Source: Plenodomus lindquistii
Lineage: Eukaryota > Ascomycota > Dothideomycetes > Pleosporales > Leptosphaeriaceae
Reading direction: 5' to 3'
Length of the DNA: 64,000 nucleotides
Assembly: GCA_025504975.1 (NCBI GenBank)
Contig: JANUWI010000008.1
Location: 682,001-746,000 of the forward strand
Made by a program: the position numbers and the translations under genes. Under the pieces are notes generated by a model. It was given only the letters and a program-made list of their open reading frames with translations, was not told where the DNA came from and made no database searches. Below, piece after piece: positions 21,662-33,594 of this stretch (position 1 is its first letter; each line of letters starts with the position of its first letter).

Positions 21662-23424
21662 GATTGCGGTAGCAGCTCGTTGCTTGATCAAAAAAGTCGT
21701 GCAAGTCTGGGACTTGCTCTTGCAGTCTTCACGATGCAGTTGCCAGGGTTCTTAAGTACGATTCCCAATTCATGGCCGTGTTGTGTCAATGCGGTAATGC
21801 CCAGCCCTTCGCCGAGCAGTCGATTCATGGTCGTACGTCATGGGCGCCACCCGCTCGCTAGAGAATCGACACGGGAGGCCTTGCACACTTGGCTAAACGT
21901 CGGTGACATCCAATGATCACCTGTAAAATTGCCAATAAGTGGTGTAGCGGCTTGTCGAAGCAACGCACCCGTCAGCCTCCAAGCACGATGCTGTGGGGAA
22001 GCCGATTGCCATTCGATCGGCCAACATGATGCCGTCCAACGTGCACGCAACAGGGCTAGTGGTCATTGGCCCGGCACCGTGGTCACCGAGAAGTCTCGGA
22101 TGCACATTGTATGTTCGATCAAGAGAAGCGATACTGGTCTGAACGGCAGGTAGCCTTGGACGTCCGAGACGCGATGCAGACTGCAGTACGCCTCCTTGCG
22201 CCTCTGATGCCTCTCCGCAGACCCCAGACGGTTATGCTGTGCCGGAAGTCGACCCCGCTAACTCCAGGCTATTGTCTTGTGATATGTCGCGTGGCTCCGC
22301 AGGCTCCATTTCTTGAGCACTATCGTCGGACAAAGGACGGTCTTGTTGTTTCGCGATGCCATGGACGGTCTGGGCAGTGGGTATGCAAATCCACCTCAGG
22401 TCTGTGCAGACTCAACATCATTTGCTGTTTGCTCCTACCAACCTCCGACTCTTCAAATGCCGCAAGAACCGACGATAAAAGATGTGGATTACATCATGTG
22501 CATTGCCTCTTTCGAGGCGTCCTCCGAGAAGTCGAGAGGACGGACAGGTGATGCGAATTTGCGTCGGTAAATCATCGGCAGGAAGGATCCACAAAAGAAG
22601 GTCTCTAGAAGGCCCCAAGAACTACCGACCATGGAGGAAAACTTGAATCGCCCCGAAAGGAGAGCAAAACAGAGACGCGTGGAGACTGGAGTCGTTAGCC
22701 CAAAATGCTTGGGGCAATATTTGTGGGGGTAGGGCAAGCGCACGGATGCTGGCGGATGTTTGATGAACAGCTCAGTGACCAAGGAGAGCGCTTGCCCCGC
22801 GCGCTCCGCAGAGCCTCATCCCGGACCCCATTACTCGAACAGACAGCAATCTTCCCGTGAATTATTCCCATCAAAGTCAGCATGCGGCGGCAGACACGGC
22901 GCCAAGATTGTGAAAGACCGAGCACGTGTCTTACACACCCGCGGATGAGTATGAAGTCAGAGAAGAAAAGCGGTGCAATCGACAGATGCATCGAGTGCCA
23001 AACATAACTTACAGTTGGTTGGCTCGCCCTACACTGGAGATTGCAGGAAGGTAAGGCGGTGAGTTTTTCAAGTGGCCCACCTCTGAGACCCGCAAATGCA
23101 GTGGTCGAGGTTCAAGATACAAGGTTCAAGAGCAACGAGTGCTACGGTGGCACCAGTGGGTTGGAATCGGTGAGGAATACGGGACCTCCATTTCCTCCAT
23201 TCCCCGGCCACTGGCTGTCCCCAGGCTGCATCGCTGCTTGCCGGTCTGTCGGTCATCTCTCCACAGTGCGTCCATAAAGGAGGCATGCCGCGTACCGCTG
23301 ACAATCTGGCATGGAGAATTTTTCAAGGTGGGTCAACTGACTGTCTAGGTTCAAATGGCCTCGTAACACGCACTAGCATCCATCGCGATGAACTGTGCCC
23401 AATGTCGGGTGATTCTGCCATCCA
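21662..23424. other. gene-free spacer between two transporter loci
   Basis: About 1.8 kb. Several overlapping open frames occur (for example 22066-22551 plus and 22489-22782 minus), but none has a domain, a signal peptide or a splice structure I can defend. It may hold further decayed sequence that I cannot recognise. Confidence 0.45.
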
Positions 23425-25010
23425 TCAAATAGCCTCCATTCGCGTGTCCACTTTCTCGTGGTGTTCGCTCTCATCTGCTGTCTTCGCATCAATGCCGGCG
23501 TCCGACGCCATATGTTGCTTCATCTTCTCGAAACCAAAGATTTCGTCCATCTGTTCCACGCGTAGACCCTTCGTATCATGGATGATGAAGAAGAAGGCGT
23601 AAATGTTTGCGCAAGCTCCCTTGCTTACGAAGAAACCATGCATTCCCCGTTACTTGCTACTGTACATCTAGGGTAGAGCTTTCGTTCGATCAGCGTCCAG
23701 ATCCACACTGATACGGCTACCCAAGGTCCAGAGATGGAGTCCATCGATGCAGGGACCATCTTAGAAAAGATGATCCAATGAAGTCCATTGGCATCTAATG
23801 CATATTGGTGTTCTGCTTGAAAGGCAAGAACCAGGAGTCACTTACCGGAAGACCAAGCAGCACCCAAAAACATGAGCATGACCGTAGCAGCCTCATCATC
23901 ATCTACTGTCAAGTCAGACATGGGGAGCCTAGCCGTGGACTTGTCCAGACCGACGTCGAAAGCGAGTTGTTATCGAAAGAAGGCGTATATCAATTACGAG
24001 ACGAACCAGGGCCACATGCGACTGAACTTGTCGATGGACCAGGTGAAGAGAAAGGTGGAACCATCAGCTTTGATAAGCCCGTAGACGCCGATCCAGAGTG
24101 TTATAACGGAGACATATTGTCAATATCGCAAGGCTGTAGTAATCCATGGCTGCTGCCCTCGACCGGATCTGCCACATGGACATGATAAGTACCAGTAAGA
24201 AGCGATGTCGCATTTTTGATAGTCGACTTCTTTGGCAGCGGACGTGAATTTTTTGAATGAATGTGACGTGCTTTTCGCCTACACGCAGCGCAGCTGACTT
24301 CTCCGCGATGCCATTGCGTATAAATTGCACAAGATGTGCAATATTTGGATAATTCTCTAGCAAATTCCTGGAGTAGCGCACAACTAGAGTGCCTCTGCGT
24401 CATCACAACGCTTCAGCAACCACGATGGAGACTCCTTCAATAACGCAAACATTAAAGCGAGGAGTCCAGCAGGGATTAGCTGCACAACCATAGGGACCCT
24501 CCAAGCAACTAATCCGATCTTATTCATATTATGTACAACGCCAGAGTTGATCCGTAAACCAGCCTCCTATTGTGGGTGGTAATATCTCTTAAATATAAAT
24601 AGGCTGACGACTGCAATACCACCAACACCCATGCCAGCGAAGAAATCGTCAGCCCGGAAAAGACCGAATTAGTTTCTAGGGACAGGGGCAGAGGGTGGCA
24701 CCGACTAGAAGAATGGCATCCGAGATGATGACAGCCATGCGACGTCCTTGCAGCTCAAGCGAGGGGTACATCATCAACGCACAAATAAGATCTCCCGCGG
24801 AGTAAAGAGTGGTGATGTTGCTCGCCACATCATTCTTGTTCGTGGTTGTAATACTGAAGTCGCGCATGAAACTGGTGTGTGTAGTACCAATGAAGACGGA
24901 GTCACAGCGCTCGAATCGAAGTAGTGTATATCCTTCACACCAAGGATGTGCCACGAGTGTTTCCATCTGCCAGAATTCCCCTCGAAATGAAGAGAGCAAT
25001 CGCATAGACC
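23425..25010 (-). pseudogene. wrecked MFS sugar transporter
   Basis: Pieces of one transporter appear in the right order on the minus strand, in different frames with stops between. Helix 1 and helix 2 region at about 25005-24676 (FIGTTHTSFMRDFSI.., NITTLYSAGDLICALMMYP, LQGRRMAVIISDAILLVGA). A QLIPAGLL..KESPSWLL block at about 24485-24420, where the family has PESPRWL. A RYSRNLLENYPNIAHLVQFI block at 24381 onward. A helix-10-like piece near 24060. The C-terminal ACANIYAFFFIIHDTKG with EQMDEIFGFEKMKQH at 23590-23425. Several frame changes and the damaged PESPR motif make a working protein unlikely. It is a different subfamily from the intact neighbour (quinate/monosaccharide-permease-like C terminus). 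Confidence 0.75.
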
Positions 25011-27083
25011 CTGTAGTTATATCATTATATTCGTTGGTCTCTCATCGACAGCACGTAGAAGGCTCGCACACACAACTTCTGTAGGCTTCGGCCTGTCTTC
25101 CGTCGCTCTTGACTCTTGAGAAATCTCCAGTACTAATAAAGTCATGAAGTCAATTCTCGGAAAAGAATCTCATGCCCGATGCTTATCCTAGCGAATCTGG
25201 TGTACCAATAACTTCCAGAGCAGGGGTATTGGGCCGAGCCATGCTGTGGATGCTAGTCGCATGTTTAGCTTCATGCCTTCAAGCACTATAATATTGATAA
25301 TCAATGGTGGCTCCCATCAAGCACTCTTATCGGCTACTTAGCGTAGCTATTATGTGCCTTATGTGATCCGGCAGTAACGAGATACTCGCATAGAATATAC
25401 TTTTAAGACAACACTGGAGTAGAGAAGCTTAGAGATATGGTTGAATCAGAAGCTAGTATTAGTATAGTAGAACTTATTTTAAATACACATGTTGAAGTTG
25501 GGTCACCCGCAGCACTAGAAGGGGTAGCTGCTAAAAATTGCTTAGTGTCTTGGATCCCTCTCTACAAGAGGACATATGTAGTGCTCATTTCTGTAGCTAC
25601 ATAATACTATAAAATGCCTTCCTATCCTTTCTAAACTCCCGATTCTTCAACGGCACAGCTCCAAGGAAGAACCTCTTTAGCCTGAGTCCTAGGAGGAGTG
25701 TAGCGTCGTTTCGCCTTACCGTACATTCCAATGTTGAGATATCAATGGACGACCCATGGAGTCCTTTGGTTCACAAATTTGACGAGGTTGACATCAACCC
25801 TGTACACATAGCATGCAATTGCGGGTATCCGCGCCTTTAATGTACAGGGTGTAGGCACAGCGAGTCACATCCTCATTAGATTTGTTAGCGGCAATACTCA
25901 ACGTTATATGGATTTTCAGCTACTGTCGAGCTTACAGAGACCAAGCTCATGTCGTTTTAGGCAACGTAACTCTATCTCAGCCTGATCTAGGAGTAAGCGT
26001 TGCTGCAGTGTTACCATGTCGATTGTCGTAACTCAGCGCGCCAAAGGGACAGTATGCTAATGTTCACAACTTGTTGACAGGCTGTCATCCCTAAAGTATG
26101 GATTAGTTGGTCGTTGTTACTATCTTGAATACACCTACTTATCAGCCACATTGACCCTGTTTAAATGATCAAACCCCTTTGACGCCACGCCACGTATGGT
26201 GAATTGGCGCGCGGGAATGCAAAAACTCGACATCTTGTACACTCAGGTGCTACAAGGGTGAGAGCCGCTGTACGTAGACAATGTATGTGAGATCTTCGAA
26301 TTTGCCGATGTAGTGGCATGCACAAGCGATAGGGGGATGGCTGAATATTCAGCTGGTGGCGTAGATCCAGGCCGCCGGCGTCAAGGGATCCTCGCTTCAC
26401 ATGTAGACCCAATGCAGCCTCAGCCTTATCGCACGACCTCCATACATACATTTCAGCATATGATGAGCTCGAGTAAATGTATTGCTTCATCAATGCAACG
26501 CCAGCTCTGGCGTTTTTCGGGAGAAACTATTTAATCTGCACATAACTTGACCAACAAAGAGGGTCCTACGGCGGAATCAGCATTAGCCTCACGTTAGCGT
26601 TAGCGAGCTGCATCGCTCCCAGCCAGAAAGCGCTAGCAAAGTAGTGTTTCTCGCATTTCCCCTCAAAAGCTAGACTGACTGTCTTCTTCCAAAGGCTAGA
26701 ACTATAAAACACGCAGCCACTAGTTCATATAGTATTGGCGAGCCGCTCTTATCGGCCTATTCCAGTGAAGTTCCACCTTTTCCGGCTGTACCTAGACTCG
26801 ATCTGCACCTCTTCTGCTGCCCCTGAGCAAGCCACGACGCGATGAGGGCAGCTGGAGTCTCATAACATCGTGCAGGAAGCCATGAAATGTACCGCGTAGT
26901 TCAACAGACCGGCTGTGCCAGTAGCCAAATTAGTTGTCAGGTGGCTCGAATGCCATGATGAGACTTGTGAACGATAAAACCCCACAGGGCGCCTTCGCCT
27001 GGTTTTCTTTTGGTGTCTGCAATTTTGCCTTCCTCTATTGTCTTTAACAAATCGTCTGATCCTTCCATACTTGTTGTTTCAAG
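25011..27083. other. AT-rich gene-free tract
   Basis: About 2 kb with no supportable gene. The part from about 25300 to 25650 is conspicuously rich in TA and TAG/CTA words, as seen in sequence decayed by C-to-T change, so an old mobile-element relic is possible. I could not identify a family. The last 150 bases are the leader and promoter of the glycosyltransferase gene. Confidence 0.45.
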
Positions 27084-28683
27084 ATGGCAGCGGAGTCGAG
27101 ATTTTTCTCACTCGCCCAGCGCTATGCTGTATTAGCTGTCCTCATCCTAGTCGTTTGGTCGGTTTACAGTTTTCGTCCGAATGATGTCGCTCTCTTCTCC
27201 GAGAGAAGGATGAGTGCGTCGAATTCGACCACGAAGACCGTCACAATAGACACATGTTCCACGGCCAGCCCACCCACCCGAACCATTTCGTACGGCGCTC
27301 TGCAACATCCAATTCCGGACATAACTGACGGTGTACAGAGTTTCAAGTCAGCCTCTGGAGCCTTTGCACCAATCAAGTCAGCCTTCTGAGCCTCTGGACC
27401 AGTCAGGTCAGCCTCCTGAGCCTTTGAACCAGTCTGATGATCCCCTGCGCGACGCGATCAGTACTCTCTTCAGTAGTGTCACGATTGATGCGACTCAGAA
27501 ACTCTATCGCGACGCCGAAGGAAGACACTTCATTGGTGCATACGGCAACAGTTCAGTCTGGAGGGAGCCTCTGGGCAAGAAGGTTGTCATCGTTGATGTC
27601 GACACCAGAATACCGACTGGCGACAATCAGATTCTCAACGCAGATAAGAAGATCAACTGGGCCAAGCTTGAGTCCGGTGGCATTGGCCTTATTTCCCATG
27701 CGATCACCAGCCACTATCTTTACGCCATGATCCACGGTTACGATTACCGATACTATCAAGCTGCTGAGATGCCTGGTCACCACTCTACCTGGATCAAACC
27801 ACATTTGATCAAGGACATGCTTCCAGATTACCAATTCGTTATTACCATGGACGCCGACGCCGTCATTACGCATCCCGAGGTTCCTCTAGAATGGCTGTTC
27901 AACCGTTGGGGTATTGCAAAGCATACCTCAATAGCGATGCCTCATGATACGGAAGAAGATTTAAACGGTGCGTGCTTCTGTTCAAGACTGGTAGTGTGAA
28001 TTTTCCAAGCTAATGGCTTTGGTATAGGCATGCGTAACACCGAGGATAGCAAGGGCGTCCCAGTACTGAACTCCGGCTTCATCGTCACCCAAAACAACGA
28101 GCTCACGTTCGAAATGCTCGAAGCTTGGGGGAACTGCACCACCGAGGTCCGCTATCCTGGTTGCGGACATTGGAAAGAAAACTGGAGCCACGAGCAGCGC
28201 GCCTTCTCCGAATACATTCGCTATGACTTTGACAGAACGCCACAGACTATTGTTGGCATTCCATGTGACGACGGCATGGGCTACCCAGGCTTCCGGGAAC
28301 AAGCCGGTGCAAACTTCGCAAGGGCTGACTGTAAAGGCAACTTCATACGCCATTACACATTGGGCAAAGGAACAGTTCACTCTGGTACGACTGAGACCAT
28401 TGCTCAAGTTCTGGTCGAGGTTCTGCAAAAGAGCCTCTTGCAACGTGGTGAGGAGGTCTGGAAAAAGGAAGTCGAGCCTGTCCTGCATGACGCGCAAGAG
28501 GATCAGCAGAATAAAGAAGAAGCAGAAGAAGAACGACGTCAAAGAGAAAAGGTGGAAGAACAACGCAAGGCCCTTGAAGAAGGGGAGGAAGAAGAGGAAG
28601 GGCCAGAGGAAGGGCCAGAGGAAGAGGAAGATGAAGAGGAAGTGGAAGTGGATAGATGGAAAGCGGGCAAACACGCTGATTAG
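27084..28683 (+). CDS. type II membrane nucleotide-diphospho-sugar transferase (GT-A type)
   Basis: Proposed three exons: 27084-27330, 27407-27967 and 28028-28683, 487 codons. The second junction (GTGCGT..TATAG) is firm. The first is not: the N-terminal frame ends at 27387, the catalytic frame is open only from 27325, and three 30-bp repeats span the switch. A signal-anchor helix lies at residues 15-30 (AVLAVLILVVWSVYSF) after a short cytosolic tail, followed by a Ser/Thr/Pro stem. The catalytic part has VVIVDVDTR, FVITMDADAVITHPEVPLEWLF (DxD metal site), VPVLNSGFIV and HWKENWSHEQRAFSEYI, then a final HYTLGKGTVHSG. This resembles GT34-like or PF03407-like Golgi transferases. The C-terminal 80 residues are a highly charged Glu/Lys/Arg stretch, unusual for the family. 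Confidence 0.75.
27343..27432 (+). repeat. three 30-bp coding repeats
   Basis: Units at 27343-27372, 27373-27402 and 27403-27432. In the catalytic frame each encodes a decapeptide of the type SSQPxEPLxQ. They lie exactly where the reading frame of the glycosyltransferase changes. Confidence 0.85.
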
Positions 28684-29633
28684 TTCCTGGTGATTGATAC
28701 CACGAACATTTGCAATTAGATTTCGTTTCACAATCAAGCGTCTGTCTGTAGACTTCCATATGTTACACGCGACATTTACTTATAATACCATATGATATGA
28801 GGTTCATACTACATATTGTAAATCAGGCTAAGTTCAGATAAGGTTTCGCGCGCCGTAACGACCCCCCTTTAGACTTGGCAACAGCTTATGTGCAAACAAG
28901 CCCTCGAAGTTTGGAGACAAAGCTCGATTTTCCACAAATTGAGTAGGTCACTGGGGTTGCCCAAACACCTGGCACTTCTGAGAGAAGCAGACGGGTTTAA
29001 TCGAGCCGGTGCGAAGTGACCTGGGAGTAAAGGCGCGTCAGGCCGTCACATCGTTCTAGAGAGGTTTGGCACACGCGACAGCTACGAGATACAGTGTCCC
29101 CGCAGATGAGAACAGTCCGGAACCCCTATTGGAGCGTCAATCGTCGCTTGGGTCGCCAAAATGACGCCTGCGGTCGGCGAGGCTAGAGACGGATCATGTA
29201 CACTAGTAGAATGGCGAGCCTGTCAACGCTGGAACGATTAAGCCTGGCTGAATGTATTGTGGTAAGGTCGAGTTTAGGTGAAGATCTATATGCCTTGAAC
29301 CTTGTGTTTCAGGACGTGGTGACGGTGTGTTCCCACTCCATTCTGCACACGTGAGACGCGGAAGAAGCATAGGATCCCGGGAAATGCGACGTACGTGAAA
29401 CTTCACGCTCATGAGATATATCAAGCACATGAGACAATGTCAAAGTTCGAACTGTTTTCCATGATTTGTGCCAGGCCTGCTCTTGCAAAGCGCATCAATG
29501 ATCGATTGATATGGCATTCGTGTGGCTAAAATCCTTTGTAGTCCATAAAAGTCGACCATACATACTATTTACATGTACACTGTTTGGTTATTCATAGTAA
29601 ATCGTCACTAGACTCATCGTGTCCTTTCCCACA
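28684..29633. other. intergenic between converging genes
   Basis: 3' flanks of the glycosyltransferase (+) and of the Zn2Cys6-type regulator (-). No gene, RNA or repeat recognised. Confidence 0.5.
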
Positions 29634-31482
29634 CTACGCAGCCCACTGTTCCCTCAAATCTCGCAACACCTTGTCCGTCCTCCACCCAACCAACCTTTTT
29701 AACCCCTCCAAATACTCCACACAAGCCTGCTGCTCCTCTTCTTCGACCACATACGTACCACATGCACTCAGAATGTGACTTCCCTGGAACATCACGTTCC
29801 CGCAATGGCTGTTACTTACAGCATACCCAATCGTAATGCGAATATGCTTGCGGATAACAGCATCCGTCGCTTTGCGTGCGCGTACCCCTGCGAGGCCGAC
29901 TAACAAGGTATTGGGAGAGTATATCGTAAGGATGATTTTGGCGAGATGGTAGTATTGCAGGCCGACTGCAACAACACCCTGCGCACAAGGCAACTCGGGC
30001 CACGAGCCTGTAAATTTCACGCCTGCGTCAGGCTCGATGAAAAGGGGCGAGAATGTCCATGGTTTCGTACGATCCCACTCATCCACATCGTCGTTCAAGT
30101 TTTTCCATTTTTCGCGACTAATGCCGGTGCTGGTATCTTCGAAGACGGCTTGCAGAATAGTCGCAAATAGAAAGATGATGCGATTTGCCCACGACTCTTC
30201 GTCGTGTTCGCGGAAGATGGATGAATGGCGGAAGTTGTCGAGGCTAAGGTTGAGCGGTTGTTGTGTGGTAAGAGAGATATAGATGTGTTGGCGGAGCGAC
30301 ACGAGGGACGCAGCTTCGCGGAGACCGCCGTCAGATGCGAAGGATGATATACTGTTTAGAGTTCGCGCAGTACCAAAGTGATGACATAGTTCATCCGATT
30401 CGCCCATTTCTTCGTGTAGTCGAAGTAGTATAATGGCAACGAGGAAGTTCTCATCCCAGTGTGCAAGCGGATCTTCAAGTGCCACGATCAATGCTTGGAG
30501 ACATTGGTCGACATATGGTTGTGAACAGTCTTCCTCTGCATGCCCAATTAACCAGAGATGTCGCGCTGCTAGGCCCAGGATCCCATTTAGGATGACGGAG
30601 AAGTGTGCAGCGCGCTTAGGTACATCTTTCTCAAAATGTCGTCGGACATCAGTCGTGTCTATGAAGACTGTGCAATGTACGATGTAATGGTGGAACAGGC
30701 GGGCCTCGTATGCGCTGTTGACTGGCCATTTGATGTTCAGCGTTGATGATGGGCTGAACGCTGATGAGGTATATGGCGATACATAGTTGTTACTGTTGTT
30801 GTTGCTGGGCCCAGGGGGGCTTCTCCCGAATATGTTTGATGATGGCGATACATGATGTGTAATTGGGCTTGTGTGCCAGCCATTTCTTGCAATCCCAGTA
30901 TCAGCTGAGGATATCGTTTCATTGCGGCGGCGAGCATCGTAGCTGTCGGTTCGATGAATGGTAGGTGGAGGAACGTGTTGACCGAGAACCTCAAGGATAG
31001 ATGGCAAGTTCGTACTAGTGTCAAAGACGGTTACAGACAGGTCTGTATATGAGGACTCTTCGTTGAAAATTAAGCCCACATCGTTCCTCACGTCGTTCTC
31101 ATCAATACCGTCTACCGATTGGACTGCGTCAGCCTTTTTGGCTGCTAGATCGGGTTCCACGGGAAGATAGTCATCTTTTTCTTCCTCCAAGTCAGGCCCC
31201 ACTTCGTCGCCCTCGGTGTTAGGCGTAATGAAGCGTACTGTACCACGTAGTCAGCATGAATTATTGCTGATCAGGCTCAGACAGCAACCATACCGGCGCC
31301 CGGAATATCGACCCAGGTTTGCCCAGCACAGAACTCGAGCAACTGTTCTGCGGATCCTATGTCTTCGCCAGCATTGAACTTAACAGACTTGACAGGCCGA
31401 AAGCGGAATGCATTGCCCCGAACGCACTGCTTCTGTTTCTCAGAGCAGTATTTGCACTGAATCGAATCGCGCACTTTTACGC
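29634..31482 (-). CDS. Zn2Cys6-type fungal transcription factor, N terminus not resolved
   Basis: Two exons are clear (minus): 31482-31294 and 31237-29634. The splice reads WVDIPGA-VRFITPNTEG. The upstream exon begins in phase 1 after a CCAATAG acceptor at 31483, so at least one more 5' exon is needed; I could not find it. The visible N-terminal block (SIQCKYCSEKQKQCVRGNAFRFRPV) matches the second half of a zinc cluster plus its linker (KYC..CVRG..FRFRPV). The first three cysteines of the cluster are not seen. The middle and C-terminal parts are of the fungal-specific transcription factor type (AAHFSVILNGILGLAARHLW.., CHHFGTARTLNSIS, SCGTYVVEEEEQQACVEYLEGLKRLVGW). A possible target gene, the oxidoreductase at 32479, is transcribed divergently. 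Either a further 5' exon exists or the factor has lost part of its DNA-binding domain. Confidence 0.7.
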
Positions 31483-31892
31483 CTATTGGAGAGAAGAATA
31501 CTTAGCATACGTTTTGGGATATTAATGGCGTGTAGTGTCCCTACATCTTATGTGACGTTCACGACAAGCTTTGCTACATCACTGTCTTAGCGTCGTAGTG
31601 TTCAAGGCCAGGCCAGGACCCAGGAGAGAAGACTGACCAACCGCTTCTCTGCCTCATTGCATCTCAAGTTCCACGAAAATCAGCTCCAGAATGACAGTTG
31701 TTGGCGAACCCTTGTGAGATTGCCATATCGGATTATGGGCTGCGAGGCCTATCTTGTGGAAACGCTGGTATCGTGCTTGATTACCTACCCCGCTTCTCTT
31801 GGTGCGCTATTATGACTTTGCTGCGGCTTCGTCAGTATGTGACTGTAAATAAGGCGTCTTCGTGAAGATGTCGTTTGAAGCCTGTAGAATAC

Positions 31893-31926
31893 CATACATA
31901 GTAGTATCCCATACATAGTAGTATCC
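31893..31926. repeat. 17-bp tandem duplication
   Basis: Two perfect copies of CATACATAGTAGTATCC, followed by a further CAT. Confidence 0.9.
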
Positions 31927-32162
31927 CATTTGCGCTCTCCGGTCGGTAGGCGGATTTGATTACCACGTTTGAGCGCTGAAAGTCGTCCAAAATTTGTCCC
32001 AGTTGTCCGAACTTGGTCCAAAATCTTCAGGATTGGCGCGGTGCATTCTCGGCAGACCTGCCAACCTTCCAAATGCAGCGTCGATCTGACCGGTGTGAGT
32101 AATCAGGCAATGTTCCCCGCTCGACCTCCACCTTTGGCCTACGAACGCGCATGTATTTTACA

Positions 32163-32338
32163 AGCGAAAACCTCCTCCGAACCCACTGTGTATCAATGCA
32201 GTAGATTCATGACATAGAGTCCGCTGCCTTCTCCGCGTCGCTCCCCCGAGAGCTGGCCGTGCCCTTCTGGAATGCTTCTGATTCGTCAATGTTGTTCGGC
32301 TCTATCGTAGGACAGAACATGCGAAAACCTCCTCCGAA
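32163..32338 (+). promoter_or_regulatory. 18-bp direct repeat upstream of the oxidoreductase
   Basis: GCGAAAACCTCCTCCGAA occurs at 32163-32180 and again, without mismatch, at 32321-32338. The second copy is about 37 bases before the TATA box. On the other strand it contains TCGGAGGAGG, with a CGG triplet of the kind bound by zinc-cluster factors. A binding site is inference. Confidence 0.5.
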
Positions 32339-32374
32339 GAGCTGCACGAAAGTCGGTAGCGTTGCGCACCAGAG

Positions 32375-32381
32375 TATATAA
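32375..32381 (+). promoter_or_regulatory. TATA box of the Gfo/Idh/MocA gene
   Basis: TATATAA, 98 bases before the ATG at 32479. Confidence 0.6.
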
Positions 32382-32478
32382 TGCGAGCAAACAGAATCTG
32401 CGGGCTATCTTCCCATCCATCACTCTCACTTCTTTGCTGTGTGAACACCATCGAACTTTGCCACGAATTTTCCACAAA

Positions 32479-33594
32479 ATGGCTCCTCACCGACTTCAAG
32501 TTGCCGTAGCAGGTCTCGGTCGCATGGGAGCTCGACATGCTCTCAACATTCTCAACAAAACCCCACGCGCTGAGCTCGTGGCTGCATTTTCACCTGACGA
32601 GAAGGAGCTTGCATGGGGCAAACAGCACCTCGAGCCCTTTGGCGTGAAGCTGTACAGTGATTACGATGCTATGCTCACACACACTGGTCTTGAGGCCGTT
32701 GTCATCGGCACAGCGACATCGGTCCACGCTGAGGAGTCATTGAAAGCCATGGAGAAAGACCTACATGTCCTGTGTGAGAAGCCTCTGTCGACGAATGTAA
32801 AGATTTGCCAGGATGTGGTAGATGCGTCAAAGAAGAAGCCACACCTAAAGGTCATGTGTGGTTTCTCGAGGCGCTTCGACGACAGTTACCAGGATGTGGC
32901 ACAGAAGATCGAAAGCGGAGCCATTGGCCGACCCACCATTCTCCGATCACAGACTTGCGATAAGAACGACCCTTCGGTAGGAATCCCCTCTTCTGATTCT
33001 CTTCCAATCCACTGACACAAATAGGGCTTCTTTGTAGCGTATGCTGCATGGTCTGGCGGTGTATTTGTCGACATGTCTGTTCATGATATTGATCTCACAC
33101 TGTGGTACTTCGGATCCCACGTCGTCCCCAAGTCTATTTCTGCCTACGGCGTCGTGGCAACACAGCCAGGTCTGAAGAAGTACAACGATTACGACAACGC
33201 CGTTGGTATCGTCGAGTTTTGGGACGGTCGCATCGCACATTACTATGCAAGTCGCATGATGCCCCACGGTCAAGAGGATGTCACCGAGATTATCGGCACC
33301 GAAGGCAAGCTCACGGTCAACTTGAACCCTCAGAAGAACTTGGTCAACTACTACCACGCTGGCGGCATCACTCGGGAGGTACCCCACGACTACTGGGGCC
33401 GATTCGAAGGTGGTTTCGTGAAGGAGGCGAACGAGTTCGCTGCCGCATGTCTCGACAACACACCAGTGCCTCTGGACTTCCAGAACGCCGTCAAAGCAGT
33501 ACAGATCGGCGCTTGGCTACAAGAAGCCCTTGTGAGCGGCAAGCAGCTGACTTTTGATGAACAAGGAAGACGCCAGGAGCGTTCCAACTTGTAA
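32479..33594 (+). CDS. Gfo/Idh/MocA-family NAD(P)-dependent oxidoreductase (myo-inositol dehydrogenase-like)
   Basis: Two exons, 32479-32976 and 33025-33594, 355 codons; the 48-nt intron is phase 0. The first ATG with a Rossmann fold behind it is at 32479; the upstream open frame has no ATG. The nucleotide-binding loop is AVAGLGRMGARHA (residues 8-20). The family hallmark HVLCEKPLSTNVK contains the conserved EKP Lys, and GVFVDMSVHDIDLTLWYFG carries the D..HDID catalytic block with its His and Asp. The sequence GIGTxxKLTVN type (IIGTEGKLTVNLNP) closes the C-terminal sheet. The best match in layout is inositol 2-dehydrogenase, but the family has many sugar substrates. It is cytosolic, with no signal peptide. 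Confidence 0.9.

Larger units (their letters stand above)
31483..32478. other. divergent intergenic region with repeats
   Basis: Region between the regulator (-) and the Gfo/Idh/MocA oxidoreductase (+). It may include an unseen 5' exon of the regulator. It holds a 17-bp tandem duplication and a separated 18-bp direct repeat (listed separately) and a TATA box for the oxidoreductase. Confidence 0.5.

Noticed and set aside
28343..28759. Pro/Leu-rich minus-strand frames
   Set aside because: Antisense of the Glu-rich tail of the glycosyltransferase.
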